A stretch of DNA of 64,000 nucleotides from Paenibacillus lupini (GCF_011761355.1 NZ_JAASRW010000005.1:62001-126000), one strand, 5' to 3'. Positions 7,097-16,966 are shown, counted from the first letter of the stretch. Notes: generated by a model from the letters alone, not told the origin. Translations and numbers: made by a program.

Positions 7097-8868
7097 CATT
7101 CAGGAAGAGGCTGCTGCTCAGCTATTTGATACTGATTGCACTGCCGCTGCTTGTACTCAGCTCACTATTCTACCGGACAAGCCTTAATGTTGTGACCGAG
7201 CAGGCACAGAAAAATGTGTACGATGTGGTCATGAAAAATAATGATGTGATCGACACAAAGCTTGGCATCGCAGATCAGAACAGCCGGGCACTATTTGTGG
7301 ACAAAGACCTGTTCCAGATTTTTAACGATCTCAATCCGGCAAAGGAAGAAGAGCTGCTGGCGGCTGACCGACAGATTACAGCTATCTTAAGCAAATATTA
7401 CTCTCTCAATGAGGATGTCTATTCAGCACAGCTGTGGACCTCCTATTACAATTTTGGAAGCTCCGTGCAAATGCCGCTTGGCAATCCGGTACAGTCAGAC
7501 ATCTATAAGGAGGCTGTTAAGGCAGGCGGGAAAATGGTCTGGTATCCGACATATGATTTTATTCAGATGTTCAATCAGCCATGGCTGGAGAACGGGTCGA
7601 TCGACTTCCGTTACTTGTTCTCGGCAACAAGACTGCTCAATTTCTCTCATATGGAGGACAGCACCCTAGTTAAGCTGAAGCCGGATGTAGAACGTCCCGT
7701 GCTTACCATCAGCTTCAAATCAACCGTAATGGACCAATTGTTCGAGAAGAGCATTCCAGCCGGTTCCACTTATATGGTGCTGAATCCGGAAGATATTGTT
7801 GTCGCTTCAAGCGATTCCACTCTCGTTACAAAGCCGTTTAAGGAAGACTGGCTTGACCAGTTTCGGGACAAGGATAGCGGGACAGCGCGGATTAAAATTG
7901 ACGGGCGCAGTCAGATCGTCAGCTATGCCCGTTCCGAAATAACAGGATGGCTGTCCATTGTTGTTACTCCGCAGTCTGTACTTGTTGAAAGCCTTGTGCC
8001 AGTTATACGTACCTCCACGCTTGTCAGCGCAATTGCTTTAAGTGTTGTTGCTCTCCTATTTGCTTATTTCATTCTGAGCCGCATCACCGGACCGATCAAA
8101 AAGCTGATGAGTGCCATGCGGTCGGTTGGCGAAGGGGATTTCGGGACTCGTGTCGAGGTGACAAGGCAGGATGAGTTTGGACTGCTTTCGCAGCGCTTTA
8201 ACCGGATGAATGACCGGATTGAGATGCTTGTGAAAGAAAATTACGAGATTAAGCTAAAAGAGAAAGAAGCCGAAATTCAGGCATTAAATATGCAGATGAA
8301 TCCTCATTTTCTGTACAATACGCTCAATATTATGAACTGGACAGCCATTGAGAACAATCAAACTGAACTCAGCAAGATGCTCGTCTGTTTATCCAATATG
8401 CTGCATTATACGTCCCGCAAGGACTGGGGAGCTGTTCATCTGACAGACGAGCTGGAATGGATTCGCAATTATTTCTTCATCATGTCAGCACGATTCGAAG
8501 GGAAGTTCATTGTTTCATATGAGATCGAGCCGATACTCTACGAGGAGAAAGTGCCAAGGCTGCTATTCCAGCCCTTTGTGGAGAATGCGATACTGCATGG
8601 GTTCAGCGGCATGGAGGAAGGCGGGGAAATTACAATCCGGGGTTGGACGGAAGGGGAAAGCCGGTATTTCGAGATCAGCGACAATGGACGTGGAATCAGC
8701 AAAGAAGGTATAGATACAATTTTATATAAGGAATCTGCATCTGTTGGCATTAAAAATACGATTTCGCGTATCCGGATGGCGTATGGTGACGAGTATGGGA
8801 TCCGCATAGACTCCACTCGAGGCAAGGGGACAAGCATTGTGATCCATCTTCCGCACAAGATCCAATAA
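7093..8868 (+). CDS. YesM-type sensor histidine kinase
   Basis: 591 residues. TM1 about 6-26, an extracellular sensor region of roughly 280 residues, TM2 about 307-329, HAMP (about 330-383), then the His_kinase family domain with phospho-acceptor His 405 in MNPHFLYNTLN, and a GHKL ATPase domain (PFVENAILHG N-box, DNGRGI and GKGTSI G-boxes). Known: YesM/LytS-class kinases pair with YesN regulators beside sugar ABC transporters. It probably senses an arabinose-containing oligosaccharide, directly or through the binding protein; that ligand is inference. Confidence 0.92.
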   Translation: MTFRKRLLLSYLILIALPLLVLSSLFYRTSLNVVTEQAQKNVYDVVMKNNDVIDTKLGIADQNSRALFVDKDLFQIFNDLNPAKEEELLAADRQITAILSKYYSLNEDVYSAQLWTSYYNFGSSVQMPLGNPVQSDIYKEAVKAGGKMVWYPTYDFIQMFNQPWLENGSIDFRYLFSATRLLNFSHMEDSTLVKLKPDVERPVLTISFKSTVMDQLFEKSIPAGSTYMVLNPEDIVVASSDSTLVTKPFKEDWLDQFRDKDSGTARIKIDGRSQIVSYARSEITGWLSIVVTPQSVLVESLVPVIRTSTLVSAIALSVVALLFAYFILSRITGPIKKLMSAMRSVGEGDFGTRVEVTRQDEFGLLSQRFNRMNDRIEMLVKENYEIKLKEKEAEIQALNMQMNPHFLYNTLNIMNWTAIENNQTELSKMLVCLSNMLHYTSRKDWGAVHLTDELEWIRNYFFIMSARFEGKFIVSYEIEPILYEEKVPRLLFQPFVENAILHGFSGMEEGGEITIRGWTEGESRYFEISDNGRGISKEGIDTILYKESASVGIKNTISRIRMAYGDEYGIRIDSTRGKGTSIVIHLPHKIQ

Positions 8869-8898
8869 AAGTCCACCATTCTAGAAATGCTCGGGTTT

Positions 8899-8939
8899 TG
8901 TAAGCGTTATCTATGATCTACAATAAAAACAATCATAGA
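8899..8939 (+). promoter_or_regulatory. Candidate catabolite-repression (cre) site and inverted repeat before the binding-protein gene
   Basis: TTGTAAGCGTTATCTA (8899-8914) matches the CcpA cre core at TG, A, CG and C, missing only the final A. Overlapping it, CTATGAT (8911-8917) and ATCATAG (8933-8939) form an interrupted inverted repeat. Both lie in the gap between kinase and binding-protein genes, where a separate regulated promoter is expected. Confidence 0.4.
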
Positions 8940-8987
8940 CTGCAGCTATGAACCATGAGGATGGAAATAAGAGAGGGGCTCGAAAAA

Positions 8988-10421
8988 ATGATTATGAATC
9001 GATGGAAATACACTTCCGCGTTTATGGTTACGGTTCTGTCAGCTGTGCTTGTTATGTCTGGCTGTACCAAGTCTGATAGTTCTAATAATTCCTCATCCAG
9101 TGATAACACAAGCACTTCAACAAACAATGCCGGAACGGATACGAAGAGCGGCGAGAAAATTACTCTGAAGCTGACCGGATGGGGCGCTCCGGCAGAGGTA
9201 GCGGCATACAAATCTGCCATTGCCAATTTCGAGCAGGATCATCCAAACGTTAAAGTCGAATTCCAATCGATTAGCAGCGGTGATTACGATACAAAGCTGA
9301 CAACGATGGTTGCCGGCAACGATGAGCCAGATGTAGCGATGATGGAGTCTGCGACGATCGCCTTCCCGCTCGCTGAAGAAGGCAAGTTCCTGAATTTGCA
9401 GGACTTCCTTGCAAGCGATCAACAAATTACACTCGACTCAATCGTTCCGAATATTACGTATTCCCAGGCGCCGGGCAATATTATCGGCATTGGCCCAGGC
9501 CCCGAAACATTCGGACTGTTCTATAACGAAGATGTATTCAAGGATGCTGGTATCGAACCGCCTCCATCTGATATTTCCAAAGCATGGACCTGGGATCAGT
9601 TCGTTGATGTCGCGAAACAGTTGACGCTTGATAATAAGGGACGGAATGCGACAGATCCAAACTTTGATCCTAAAAATATTAAACAATTTGGTATTAACCT
9701 TCCGACATGGTGGGGGCAATACAGTAACTTTATCTATTCCAATGGTGGAGATTTCCTGTCAGCAGACGGTAAGACCTTCGCTCTTAATCAACCAGCGGCT
9801 GTAGAAGTTATTCAAAAGCTTGCTGATCTGATTAATGTGTATCATGTCGCTCCATCTCCACTGCAGTCGAAAAATATCCCGGGAACAAACGTGGCCCTGC
9901 AGACGAAGAAAGTCGCTATGGCTATTGATGGTCAATGGGCTACTTCATCGCTTGCTGAATCCAAGGTTCACTTTAACGTAGGTGTCCTGCCTGTGATGAA
10001 AGAACCGGTAACAACGGTTGTGGCCGGCATGTTCTCCATCTTCAAATCGACGAAGCATCCACAGGAAGCTTGGGAGCTCCTGAAGGCACTGCTTGACCCG
10101 GAAGCATCGCTTGATATGCTGACAAACGGAACTTGGATGCCAGCTCCTAAAGACTGGTATACCGACAGTGAGAAGCTGGCGAAGTGGACGAAGGATCTGC
10201 CTGCCCGTCCATCCGGCTACCAAGGTGCAGTTATCGATATGCTGCTCAATCACAGCCATGCAACCCCAACGGCTTATGTGAAAAACTTTAATAAAATTAT
10301 GGATATCGTAAATCCCGCTCTGGATAAAGTGTGGCTGGGCAAACAGTCGGCCCAGGAAGCGCTTGATTCCATCGCCGCGAAGGCACAGCAGCAGGTGCAA
10401 GGCCGGCGTGACGTCGAGTAA
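8988..10421 (+). CDS. Carbohydrate ABC transporter substrate-binding lipoprotein
   Basis: 477 residues. Signal peptide with lipobox VMSGC (lipidated Cys 26), a Ser/Asn/Thr-rich linker, then a family-1 type extracellular solute-binding fold (LKLTGWGAPAEVAAYKSAI near the start of the mature domain). It captures the sugar outside the membrane and delivers it to the two permeases that follow. The ATG at 8988 follows GAGAGGGGCTCG; the upstream in-frame ATG-like start at 8955 lacks a ribosome binding site. No ATP-binding subunit is encoded here, so a shared MsmX/MsmK-type ATPase elsewhere is expected. Confidence 0.93.
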   Translation: MIMNRWKYTSAFMVTVLSAVLVMSGCTKSDSSNNSSSSDNTSTSTNNAGTDTKSGEKITLKLTGWGAPAEVAAYKSAIANFEQDHPNVKVEFQSISSGDYDTKLTTMVAGNDEPDVAMMESATIAFPLAEEGKFLNLQDFLASDQQITLDSIVPNITYSQAPGNIIGIGPGPETFGLFYNEDVFKDAGIEPPPSDISKAWTWDQFVDVAKQLTLDNKGRNATDPNFDPKNIKQFGINLPTWWGQYSNFIYSNGGDFLSADGKTFALNQPAAVEVIQKLADLINVYHVAPSPLQSKNIPGTNVALQTKKVAMAIDGQWATSSLAESKVHFNVGVLPVMKEPVTTVVAGMFSIFKSTKHPQEAWELLKALLDPEASLDMLTNGTWMPAPKDWYTDSEKLAKWTKDLPARPSGYQGAVIDMLLNHSHATPTAYVKNFNKIMDIVNPALDKVWLGKQSAQEALDSIAAKAQQQVQGRRDVE

Positions 10422-10445
10422 GCAGTCTGCGGTAGTGGACTAAAG

Positions 10446-10486
10446 GAGAGGACAGCGGTTCTTGGCTCCAAGAACGTTGTCCTCTT
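10446..10486 (+). terminator. Intercistronic stem-loop between binding protein and permease
   Basis: GAGGACAGCGGTTCTT pairs with AAGAACGTTGTCCTC (one small internal loop) around GGCTCC, followed by TTTCAT. The T-run is weak, so it is better read as an attenuator or mRNA 3'-end stabiliser that leaves binding-protein mRNA in excess over permease mRNA. Confidence 0.6.
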
Positions 10487-10508
10487 TCATAGACAGGAGG
10501 GATACGGC

Positions 10509-11456
10509 ATGGAAATGACGGCAAAAGATGTGCAGCCAGCGGGGACAAGAGCCAGGAATAAATTCTCCAAAAGAGAGAAGAAGGCGTTGTTCTATGGTCT
10601 GCTCTTTACAGCGCCGGCGATAATCGGCTTTATCATTTTTACATTAGGTCCGATGATAGCCAGCTTATATTTAAGCTTAACGGATTACAACGTATTCAAG
10701 GATACAACTCACTTTATCGGTTTGGACAATTATACAAAGCTGTTCAGCGGTGAAGATGATCTGTTCTACAAGTCGCTTGGTACCACCTTCTATTTTGTTA
10801 TTTTGCGCGTACCAGCGGTCATCATTATCTCGTTCTTCCTGGCCATTTTGCTGAATATGAACCTAAAGGGTCGTTCACTTTTCCGGACGATTATCTACCT
10901 GCCAAGTATCGTTCCGGCGGTTGCCTCTTCGATGATCTGGCTGTGGCTGATGAACCCTGATCTAGGCTTGCTTAATACCGTTCTAGAATGGCTGCACCTG
11001 CCGACAAGCTCGTGGCTGTTCGGAGAGGGCAGTGTTATCCCATCCGTCGTGCTTACGACATTATGGGGAATTGGTGGGACAGTAATTATCTTCCTCGCCG
11101 GCTTGTCTGGTGTACCGAAGTCCTATTACGAAGCGATTGATGTAGACGGCGGCGGCTGGTACAGCAAGCTGCGTCATATTACGATTCCAATGCTGACGCC
11201 AACGATCTTCTTCAATACGATTATGACGATTATCGGCTCCTTCCAGGTGTTCAGTGAAGCTTATATCCTGACCCAAGGTGGACCTAATAACAAAAGCTTG
11301 TTCTTTGTCTTCTACCTATGGAGAACGGCCTTCCGTGATACGGAAATGGGCTATGCATCCGCACTTGCTTGGGTGTTGTTCGTTATTATTATGATCTTTA
11401 CGGTGCTTATCTTCAAAACCTCGAAATCCTGGGTGCATTATGAGGGGGAACGGTAA
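10509..11456 (+). CDS. Sugar ABC transporter permease (UgpA/MalF-like)
   Basis: 315 residues with six predicted membrane spans and the EAA loop (YYEAIDVDGGGWYSKLRHIT, then IPMLTP) that docks the ATPase. The start ATG follows GACAGGAGGGATACGGC. It overlaps the next permease gene by one base (TAATG). A cytoplasmic basic N-terminus (KFSKREKKA) precedes TM1. It forms the heterodimeric channel with the following gene. Confidence 0.93.
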   Translation: MEMTAKDVQPAGTRARNKFSKREKKALFYGLLFTAPAIIGFIIFTLGPMIASLYLSLTDYNVFKDTTHFIGLDNYTKLFSGEDDLFYKSLGTTFYFVILRVPAVIIISFFLAILLNMNLKGRSLFRTIIYLPSIVPAVASSMIWLWLMNPDLGLLNTVLEWLHLPTSSWLFGEGSVIPSVVLTTLWGIGGTVIIFLAGLSGVPKSYYEAIDVDGGGWYSKLRHITIPMLTPTIFFNTIMTIIGSFQVFSEAYILTQGGPNNKSLFFVFYLWRTAFRDTEMGYASALAWVLFVIIMIFTVLIFKTSKSWVHYEGER

Positions 11457-12286
11457 TGAGAGAATCCAGGCTAAAACTTACTGCGGGGTTTACTACCCTG
11501 CTGATTATTTCCGTGATGTTTATCGTGCCGTTTGTGTGGCTGCTGCGCAGCTCGGTGATGGATCTGTCTCAAATTTTCATCATGCCGCCGCAGTGGATTC
11601 CGAAGCCTTTTCACTTTGAAAACTTCAAGGAAGCCATGACGGTCGTGCCGTTTGGCGCTTTCTTCAAAAATACGCTTATTATCGTAGCCGGTGTATTGAT
11701 CGGCACAGTCGTCTCCAGTACCATTGCTGCATTCGGCTTCTCCCGCATTAAGTGGAAGGGCCGCGATATGGTGTTTGCTATTCTGATGTCTGCAATGATG
11801 CTGCCAGGAGCGGTAACACTCATTCCTAGTTTTCTCGGCTGGAAGGAGCTTGGATTCTACGATACGTTCTATCCGCTGATCCTTCCTTCATATTTCGGCG
11901 GCGGTATGTTTAATATCTTCCTGCTGCGTCAATTCTACATGTCGATTCCTCAAGACTTTGATGAGGCGGCTGTTGTGGACGGAGCGACTTATTTCCAAAT
12001 CTATTGGCGGATTCTGCTTCCGCTCAGCCGTTCAGCCGTTATAGTCGTTGCGCTCTTTACATTCCTTGGCTCATGGAATGACTTTATGGGACCACTTATT
12101 TATTTGAAGAGTGACAGCCGGTTTACCCTTGCACTTGGTCTGCAGATGTTCCAAGGCAGTTATAATGCACAGTGGGATTTATTGATGGCAGCCTCAACCG
12201 CTGTTGTACTGCCATGCGTATTAGTCTTTTTAGTTGGACAACGATTCTTCCTTGAAGGAATTACACTGACGGGGCTGAAAGGGTAA
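11456..12286 (+). CDS. Sugar ABC transporter permease (UgpE/AraQ-like)
   Basis: 276 residues, six predicted spans, EAA loop at about 172-191 (DEAAVVDGATYFQIYWRILL). Second half of the channel. Its stop is followed after about 35 bases by the ribosome binding site of the GH127 gene, so it belongs to the same operon. Confidence 0.93.
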   Translation: MRESRLKLTAGFTTLLIISVMFIVPFVWLLRSSVMDLSQIFIMPPQWIPKPFHFENFKEAMTVVPFGAFFKNTLIIVAGVLIGTVVSSTIAAFGFSRIKWKGRDMVFAILMSAMMLPGAVTLIPSFLGWKELGFYDTFYPLILPSYFGGGMFNIFLLRQFYMSIPQDFDEAAVVDGATYFQIYWRILLPLSRSAVIVVALFTFLGSWNDFMGPLIYLKSDSRFTLALGLQMFQGSYNAQWDLLMAASTAVVLPCVLVFLVGQRFFLEGITLTGLKG

Positions 12287-12337
12287 GAAGCGAGAATTGC
12301 GCCATCTGTGTGAGCATTCTTTTTAGGAGGCATGGCA

Positions 12338-14182
12338 ATGACCATTATGAAGCAGTCGAATGTGATAAAAGGGTGGCAAGGCGTCCCTTTTTCCAATGTA
12401 TCCATCAGTGATGCTTTCTGGCGTCCGCGGCTTGAGACAATCAAGAATGTAACGATTGGTGTCTGTCTGGACCAATGCGAGAAGACGAATCGGATCGCGA
12501 ATTTTGCGCTGGCAGGCGGGCTAATCGAAGGCAAATATGAAGGCATGTACTACAATGATTCCGATGTCTACAAGGTACTAGAAGGTGCGGCATACTCCCT
12601 TATGACGGATCGTGATCCAAAGCTCGAAGCGGAGATTGATCGGATTATCGGACTGATCGAAGCTGCACAGGAGAGCGATGGGTATTTGTCTACGTATTAT
12701 ACGGTCGAAGCGCCTGATCTCAAATGGACGGACATGGAAAAGCATGAAATGTACAATGGCGGCCATCTGATTGAAGCGGCGGTTGCCTATTATCAAGCGA
12801 CGGGCAAGCGTACATTGCTGGATGTGGCCTGCCGAATGGCGGACCATTATGATTCGTTGTTTGGACCAGGAAAACGCCACTGGGCAGAAGGACATGAGGA
12901 GATTGAGCTTGCGCTCGTGAAGCTGTACGGAGCTACGGGTGAGGAGCGCTATTGGAAGCTGGCACTCTGGCTTCTGGAGGAGCGCGGACATGGACATGGG
13001 GTTGGCGCCATCTGGGATAAGGCAGATTGGGGACCAGCGTATTGCCAGGATGATGTTCCGGTACGGGATATCCGTGAAGTGAAAGGGCATGCCGTCCGGG
13101 CTATGTATCTGTACACGGCAATGGCGGATGTTGTAATTGCTTCGGGGAATCCAGAGTATCTCGAAGCGCTTGATCGGGTGTGGGCGCATACGGTCGAACG
13201 GAATATGTACGTGACAGGTGGCATTGGGCCGTCTGTGCATAACGAAGGCTTCACCCATGATTATGATCTGCCTAATGAATCGGCTTATTGTGAGACCTGT
13301 GCAGCGATCGCTATGGCCTTCTGGAACCACCGGATGAATCTGTTGCATGGCGATGGGAAATACGCGGATGTGGTGGAACGTGAATTGTTTAATGGGGCAT
13401 TGTCGGGTATCTCGCTGTCTGGCGATCGTTTCTTCTATGTGAATCCGTTAGCATCGAAAGGCGAGCATCATCGGGTGGAATGGTTCCATACATCATGCTG
13501 TCCAACGAATCTTGTTCGGTTCCTGCCGGCGGTTGGCCAATATACGTATGCGGCAACAGTAGACGGTATTGCGGTTAACCAATATTTGAGCAGCGAAACG
13601 ACTATTGAAGTGGAAAATGCGGGTAAAGTGTTGATTGCCCAGTCTACAGCGTATCCGTGGAAAGGCCGCATATCAGTAAGCATATCGCCGGAGCAGGTCA
13701 GTGAATTTACGGTACGGCTCCGCCTGCCGGGATGGTGCAGGAGTTATCAGGTATTCGCACAAGGTGAGCGTGTTCAAGGTGCGGAGGCGCTGGCGGAGAA
13801 GGGCTATCTTGTTCTCAAGCGTCACTGGGCACCAGGTGATACGATTGAACTAGAGATGGATACTCCAGTTGAAGTGGTCCGTTCACGGCCGGAAGTGGAA
13901 GAGAATCGCGGTCGAATCGCATTCCAGCGGGGGCCGGTTGTGTACTGCCTCGAGCAGTCCAGCAATACCGGACTAAGCTATGATGACTTCGCGATGAACG
14001 CGCATGAGCCATTTGTTACGGAACATCGTGAAGATTTGTTAGGTGGTGTAACGGTTCTGCGAGGAAAGACGGCAGAAGGCGCGCTCTGCGAGCTTATTCC
14101 GTATTATACATGGGACAATCGGGAAGCTGGATTCATGCAGATCTGGCTGCGCGAAGCAGAGGATCGGAATTTGTATCGGTAG
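12338..14182 (+). CDS. GH127 beta-L-arabinofuranosidase-type glycoside hydrolase
   Basis: 614 residues, cytoplasmic (no signal peptide). The family's zinc site and catalytic residues are present: Glu 303 (HNEGF, acid/base), Glu 319 and Cys 321 (in CETC), and the adjacent pair Cys 387-Cys 388 (SCCPTN); in the characterised HypBA1 the corresponding residues are E322, E338, C340, C417 and C418. An (alpha/alpha)6 barrel followed by C-terminal beta domains fits the length. The second ATG (12338) is taken because the first (12332) lies one base from TTTTAGGAGG. It would hydrolyse imported beta-L-arabinofuranosides, ending the operon. Confidence 0.9.
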   Translation: MTIMKQSNVIKGWQGVPFSNVSISDAFWRPRLETIKNVTIGVCLDQCEKTNRIANFALAGGLIEGKYEGMYYNDSDVYKVLEGAAYSLMTDRDPKLEAEIDRIIGLIEAAQESDGYLSTYYTVEAPDLKWTDMEKHEMYNGGHLIEAAVAYYQATGKRTLLDVACRMADHYDSLFGPGKRHWAEGHEEIELALVKLYGATGEERYWKLALWLLEERGHGHGVGAIWDKADWGPAYCQDDVPVRDIREVKGHAVRAMYLYTAMADVVIASGNPEYLEALDRVWAHTVERNMYVTGGIGPSVHNEGFTHDYDLPNESAYCETCAAIAMAFWNHRMNLLHGDGKYADVVERELFNGALSGISLSGDRFFYVNPLASKGEHHRVEWFHTSCCPTNLVRFLPAVGQYTYAATVDGIAVNQYLSSETTIEVENAGKVLIAQSTAYPWKGRISVSISPEQVSEFTVRLRLPGWCRSYQVFAQGERVQGAEALAEKGYLVLKRHWAPGDTIELEMDTPVEVVRSRPEVEENRGRIAFQRGPVVYCLEQSSNTGLSYDDFAMNAHEPFVTEHREDLLGGVTVLRGKTAEGALCELIPYYTWDNREAGFMQIWLREAEDRNLYR

Positions 14183-14197
14183 AGAATTATAACGGGA

Positions 14198-14247
14198 AGA
14201 GTTGTCTAAGTGGCTGCAGATGAGCCACATAGACAGCTCTTTTTTTA
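14198..14247 (+). terminator. Terminator of the arabinoside operon
   Basis: Near-perfect 18-base stem AGAGTTGTCTAAGTGGCT against AGCCACATAGACAGCTCT, followed by TTTTTTTATT. Confidence 0.9.
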
Positions 14248-14422
14248 TTGTGATTCCTTGCGTTTCCATGATCAATCCGAGCCAGGTGGAATATGCTGTT
14301 AATAGGCCGTTTGTAGTTCTGTTTCCTGGAAGCAGCGGTGAAATCTATTTCTCAAGATGATAGGGTTATGTTAAGATTAATACATATTAAACCAAATGAT
14401 GGTTGAAAATCAGGGGGTTGCA

Positions 14423-15100
14423 ATGGGGAAAATCTTTTTACTATTTGTTTTTTTTACATGGTTGTTTGGTAACCCAATAATTGCAATCTTGGTGTTGTTA
14501 TTTATTGTATACGTTATAGAACGGAGATTTATTGGATTAACGCCTAGTCTGCTGAAGCCAATTCGCCGCTCCTCCAGGTTAAAGAAGCTGAAGCGCCATA
14601 TTGCGCAGTCTCCTAACGATACATCCTCCAAAGTGGAGATTGCCAGAATATTAATCGAAAAGAAAAAATACAACGAAGCATTAAGCCTGCTTGCACCACT
14701 CGAGCGTATGCTTGATGATTCCGCTGAATATTGGGATGATCTTGGTCTTTGCCTCATGCAGACCGGTAAGTCGGAAGAAGGCGAAGCAGCCATGAGTAAA
14801 GCGCTCTTGCTTAACCCTAGAGTCAAATATGGAGCTCCTTATCTAAGACTGGCCGCCTATTACTCGAATCAAGATGCGGAGAGAGCTCTTTCTTATATCG
14901 AAGCGTTCCAGGAAATCCATTCCTCTTCCTGCGAAGCTTATTACCGTCTCGCGGCTATTTATGAGCAGATGAACCGGAAAGAAGATGCAAAACAAGCGGT
15001 TCAGGAAGGGCTTCGAATCTACCGTTCTTTGCCAAGATATAAGAAGCGGGTGGAACGCAAATGGGCTATACGTTTGCGTATACGGCGAACCCAAGGTTGA
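14423..15100 (+). CDS. Membrane-anchored TPR protein
   Basis: 225 residues. The N-terminus has a hydrophobic hairpin or two short spans (IFLLFVFFTWLFGNPIIAIL and VLLFIVYVIE), a basic linker, then about four tetratricopeptide helical pairs (residues 70-205), for example AEYWDDLGLCLMQTGKSEEG and CEAYYRLAAIYEQMNRKEDA. Start ATG after CAGGGGGTTG; a 27-base longer frame has no ribosome binding site. TPR domains mediate protein-protein contact. No partner is indicated by the neighbours. It is probably a scaffold facing the cytoplasm. Confidence 0.8.
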   Translation: MGKIFLLFVFFTWLFGNPIIAILVLLFIVYVIERRFIGLTPSLLKPIRRSSRLKKLKRHIAQSPNDTSSKVEIARILIEKKKYNEALSLLAPLERMLDDSAEYWDDLGLCLMQTGKSEEGEAAMSKALLLNPRVKYGAPYLRLAAYYSNQDAERALSYIEAFQEIHSSSCEAYYRLAAIYEQMNRKEDAKQAVQEGLRIYRSLPRYKKRVERKWAIRLRIRRTQG

Positions 15101-15201
15101 TGGAAACAATTTCAAGGTTCTTTTACCTCAAGCCTTATTGTTGTTTCAATGAAAATCATCCATAATCGAAGTACATTACAGGAGACTTAAAGGAGCATCA
15201 T

Positions 15202-16950
15202 ATGCCGCGCAATACTTGGCTCATGGCAATTAGCTTGAGCGTTATTATCGTTTTACTTAGCAATGTTGCTTATTATTTTCTAACCAAAAAAACGTTGGAA
15301 GACGCGCTAAACCATGAGATGCGAGCTGTTGCAAAGCAAATTGAATTTTCTGTTGAGCAATCCCGGCTTGGTTCTGAGAAATTTCAGGAGCAGATTGGGC
15401 GGGAGCTTCGAATAGTTGCCATTGCAGCGCAATATGCGCTGGACCCAGATGTAGAGAAGGTAACGAATGAACAGTTAAAAGAATTAAGCGCGAAGATTGG
15501 CGTCAGCCATATCACACTGATGAAACGGACAGAAGACAACATTATATTGTACAAGTCATCTGACGAGAATGAGCTTGGCAAAGGAACAAAAACCTGGGAT
15601 CCCTGGTACGTTGCCTTTAATCAACTATTTGATGACAAGCAAGTGAAGATCGATTGGCTTGGGCAGACGCTTCCGAACTTCTGGAGCGGACCGTTTGAGG
15701 TAGCCTCGACAGACCCCGATCATATATACAAATGGGGCTATTATCACGACGGAACAACCAACTATATTATCGATCCATACGTCAACTATACGACTCTTGC
15801 GGAATATGAGAAATTAACGGGTACAAATCAATTAATTGATAAGTCGATTAAGAACAGCGATTCCTTACTGGAAGCTACCGTATTTAATCCGTCTACGTTT
15901 GGTAAAGGCTCGTTTGATACGGTGAATGAAGACGGTGAAGTACAGGGGCATTTATTGCAAAAGGATATCTTTTATGGATCCTATCTTTATGAAGCAGACA
16001 ACGATGTTCAGAACGTAACGAAAGCTTATAAATCAGGAAACGTTATTTCGGCTAAAGAGAACATAAACGGCAAGCATGTGCTCAAAATGTTTATTCCTGT
16101 CCTGACAGCAGATAACGGTGCCAGCATTGTCGATGAGAACGGTGAACCGATTCATGGATATGTTCTTTCATTAGTTTCCGACTATCAGGTTATTCAGGAA
16201 AGACTTGATTCCCAGTTCTTGAACATTGCTATTGTTATTTTCCTTATTACGGGAATAAGTATTCTGATAGCGACCTTCGCTATGCGTTATTTCCATCAGT
16301 CTCGTGAGAAGATGGTTCAAGTGACGCAGCAGACTTATGTAGATGAGATCAACAGCATGTTCCAATCAATCCGGGCACAGCGGCATGATTTTCTAAATCA
16401 TGTTCAGACGATCCATTCACTCGCAGAGCTTAACAAATCGAAGGAGCTTGTCGCGTATACGAAGGAATTAACGGGTGAGATCCGGTTGATGAACGATATT
16501 ATCAATATTGGGAATCCGGCTATTGCGGCCTTGATCCGTTCTAAGATTTCGCAGGCAGAGAGCTATCGGATCGCCTTCAGCTGTTCCTTTAGCGGACTTA
16601 ACCGTCTGGAGATGGGGCTAAAGACGCTGGATGTGAACCGTATGCTTGGCAACTTGATTGATAACGCTTTTGATGAGGTAATGAAATATGCGGAGGATTC
16701 ACGTGAGGTCGAGCTGTCCGGACGACAAATGGACGGATTCATTGAGTTTTGTATCAGCAACACCTGCATGAACGCACATGAAGTGAAAGACAAGCCTTTG
16801 TTTGAAGCAGGCTTCACCACAAAAAATGATGCTCATCAAGGGCTTGGCTTATTTACAGTCAAGTCGATTACGGAGCATTATAAAGGCACGATCCAAGTTA
16901 ATGTGGAATCAGAGAACCGTATTACGTTCTATATTCGTATCCCGCACTAA
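15202..16950 (+). CDS. Orphan Spo0B/DcuS-type sensor histidine kinase
   Basis: 582 residues. TM1 about 7-26, an unusually large extracytoplasmic region of about 310 residues, TM2 about 340-362, then a Spo0B-type dimerisation helix with the phospho-acceptor in QRHDFLNHVQTIHSLAEL and a GHKL ATPase (MLGNLIDNAFDEV N-box; GLGLFTVKSI). Known: CitA/DcuS and AgrC-like kinases use the RHDFxNH motif and usually sit beside a CitB/DcuR-type regulator; none is present here. The ligand may be a carboxylate or a cell-wall/peptide signal; that cannot be told from sequence. ATG follows TTAAAGGAGCATCAT. Confidence 0.85.
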   Translation: MPRNTWLMAISLSVIIVLLSNVAYYFLTKKTLEDALNHEMRAVAKQIEFSVEQSRLGSEKFQEQIGRELRIVAIAAQYALDPDVEKVTNEQLKELSAKIGVSHITLMKRTEDNIILYKSSDENELGKGTKTWDPWYVAFNQLFDDKQVKIDWLGQTLPNFWSGPFEVASTDPDHIYKWGYYHDGTTNYIIDPYVNYTTLAEYEKLTGTNQLIDKSIKNSDSLLEATVFNPSTFGKGSFDTVNEDGEVQGHLLQKDIFYGSYLYEADNDVQNVTKAYKSGNVISAKENINGKHVLKMFIPVLTADNGASIVDENGEPIHGYVLSLVSDYQVIQERLDSQFLNIAIVIFLITGISILIATFAMRYFHQSREKMVQVTQQTYVDEINSMFQSIRAQRHDFLNHVQTIHSLAELNKSKELVAYTKELTGEIRLMNDIINIGNPAIAALIRSKISQAESYRIAFSCSFSGLNRLEMGLKTLDVNRMLGNLIDNAFDEVMKYAEDSREVELSGRQMDGFIEFCISNTCMNAHEVKDKPLFEAGFTTKNDAHQGLGLFTVKSITEHYKGTIQVNVESENRITFYIRIPH

Positions 16951-16966
16951 TGAATACCTTCATAAT

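Noticed and set aside
12578-13348. 256-codon minus-strand frame within the GH127 gene
   Set aside because: Shadow of a well-conserved enzyme gene; no start signal.
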